From the NCBI GenBank assembly GCA_023454395.1, contig JAEYFY010000120.1, positions 1-5,850 on the forward strand: a stretch of DNA of 5,850 nucleotides, given 5' to 3'. Positions 5,813 to 5,850 of the stretch are shown here, piece after piece. Position numbers and translations under genes: made by a program. Below the pieces are notes generated by a model. It saw only the letters and a list, made by a program, of their open reading frames with translations. It had not been told where the DNA came from and did not search any database. Within the stretch, counting starts at the first letter, position 1, and the number at the start of each line of letters is the position of its first letter. The stretch comes from Pseudomonadota bacterium (lineage in GTDB: Bacteria; Pseudomonadota; Gammaproteobacteria; Enterobacterales; Enterobacteriaceae).

Positions 5813-5850
5813 ATCGACCTCTTGCCCAGAAAAATGCTTTTTAAAACAAC

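Overview
This is an ordinary chromosomal window from an enteric gammaproteobacterium. The DNA is clearly AT-rich. Every protein recognised here is close, as far as I can recall, to an Escherichia coli K-12 protein. Together these suggest a low-GC member of the Morganellaceae (Proteus or Providencia-like). That assignment is inference from composition and protein similarity, not from a marker gene.

Layout. On the left, on the minus strand, is the nitroreductase-fold gene ydjA. A possible first two codons of the next gene (selD by E. coli gene order) sit at the very edge. A gene-free, AT-rich stretch of about 545 bp (569-1113) separates ydjA from the divergent sppA, which encodes membrane-bound signal peptide peptidase / protease IV. 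sppA ends at a strong rho-independent terminator. Next is ansA (cytoplasmic L-asparaginase I), with two candidate promoters. It is followed 19 bp later by pncA (nicotinamidase), so the two probably form one operon. A hairpin with A- and T-tracts on its two sides lies between pncA and the convergent yeaC and probably terminates transcription from both directions. On the minus strand, msrB (methionine-R-sulfoxide reductase B) lies upstream of yeaC (DUF1315 family, unknown function). The window stops 38 bp upstream of msrB, where gapA would be expected on the other strand.

Biology. All six complete genes are intact housekeeping genes with their catalytic residues in place. ansA and pncA encode two amidases that release ammonia, from asparagine and from nicotinamide (the NAD salvage step). 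sppA deals with cleaved signal peptides at the inner membrane. msrB repairs oxidised methionine. The gene order matches the E. coli selD-ydjA-sppA-ansA-pncA...yeaC-msrB segment, except that the eight-gene ydjE-ydjL block found there between pncA and yeaC is absent.

I see no mobile element, CRISPR array, RNA gene, toxin-antitoxin pair or defence system, and no evidence of a previously undescribed system. The points worth a second look are small: a Thr-to-Val change at an AnsA position tied to allostery in E. coli, a lone C-terminal CxxC in SppA, a compact pncA/yeaC junction, several start-codon choices, and some palindromes and promoter candidates.
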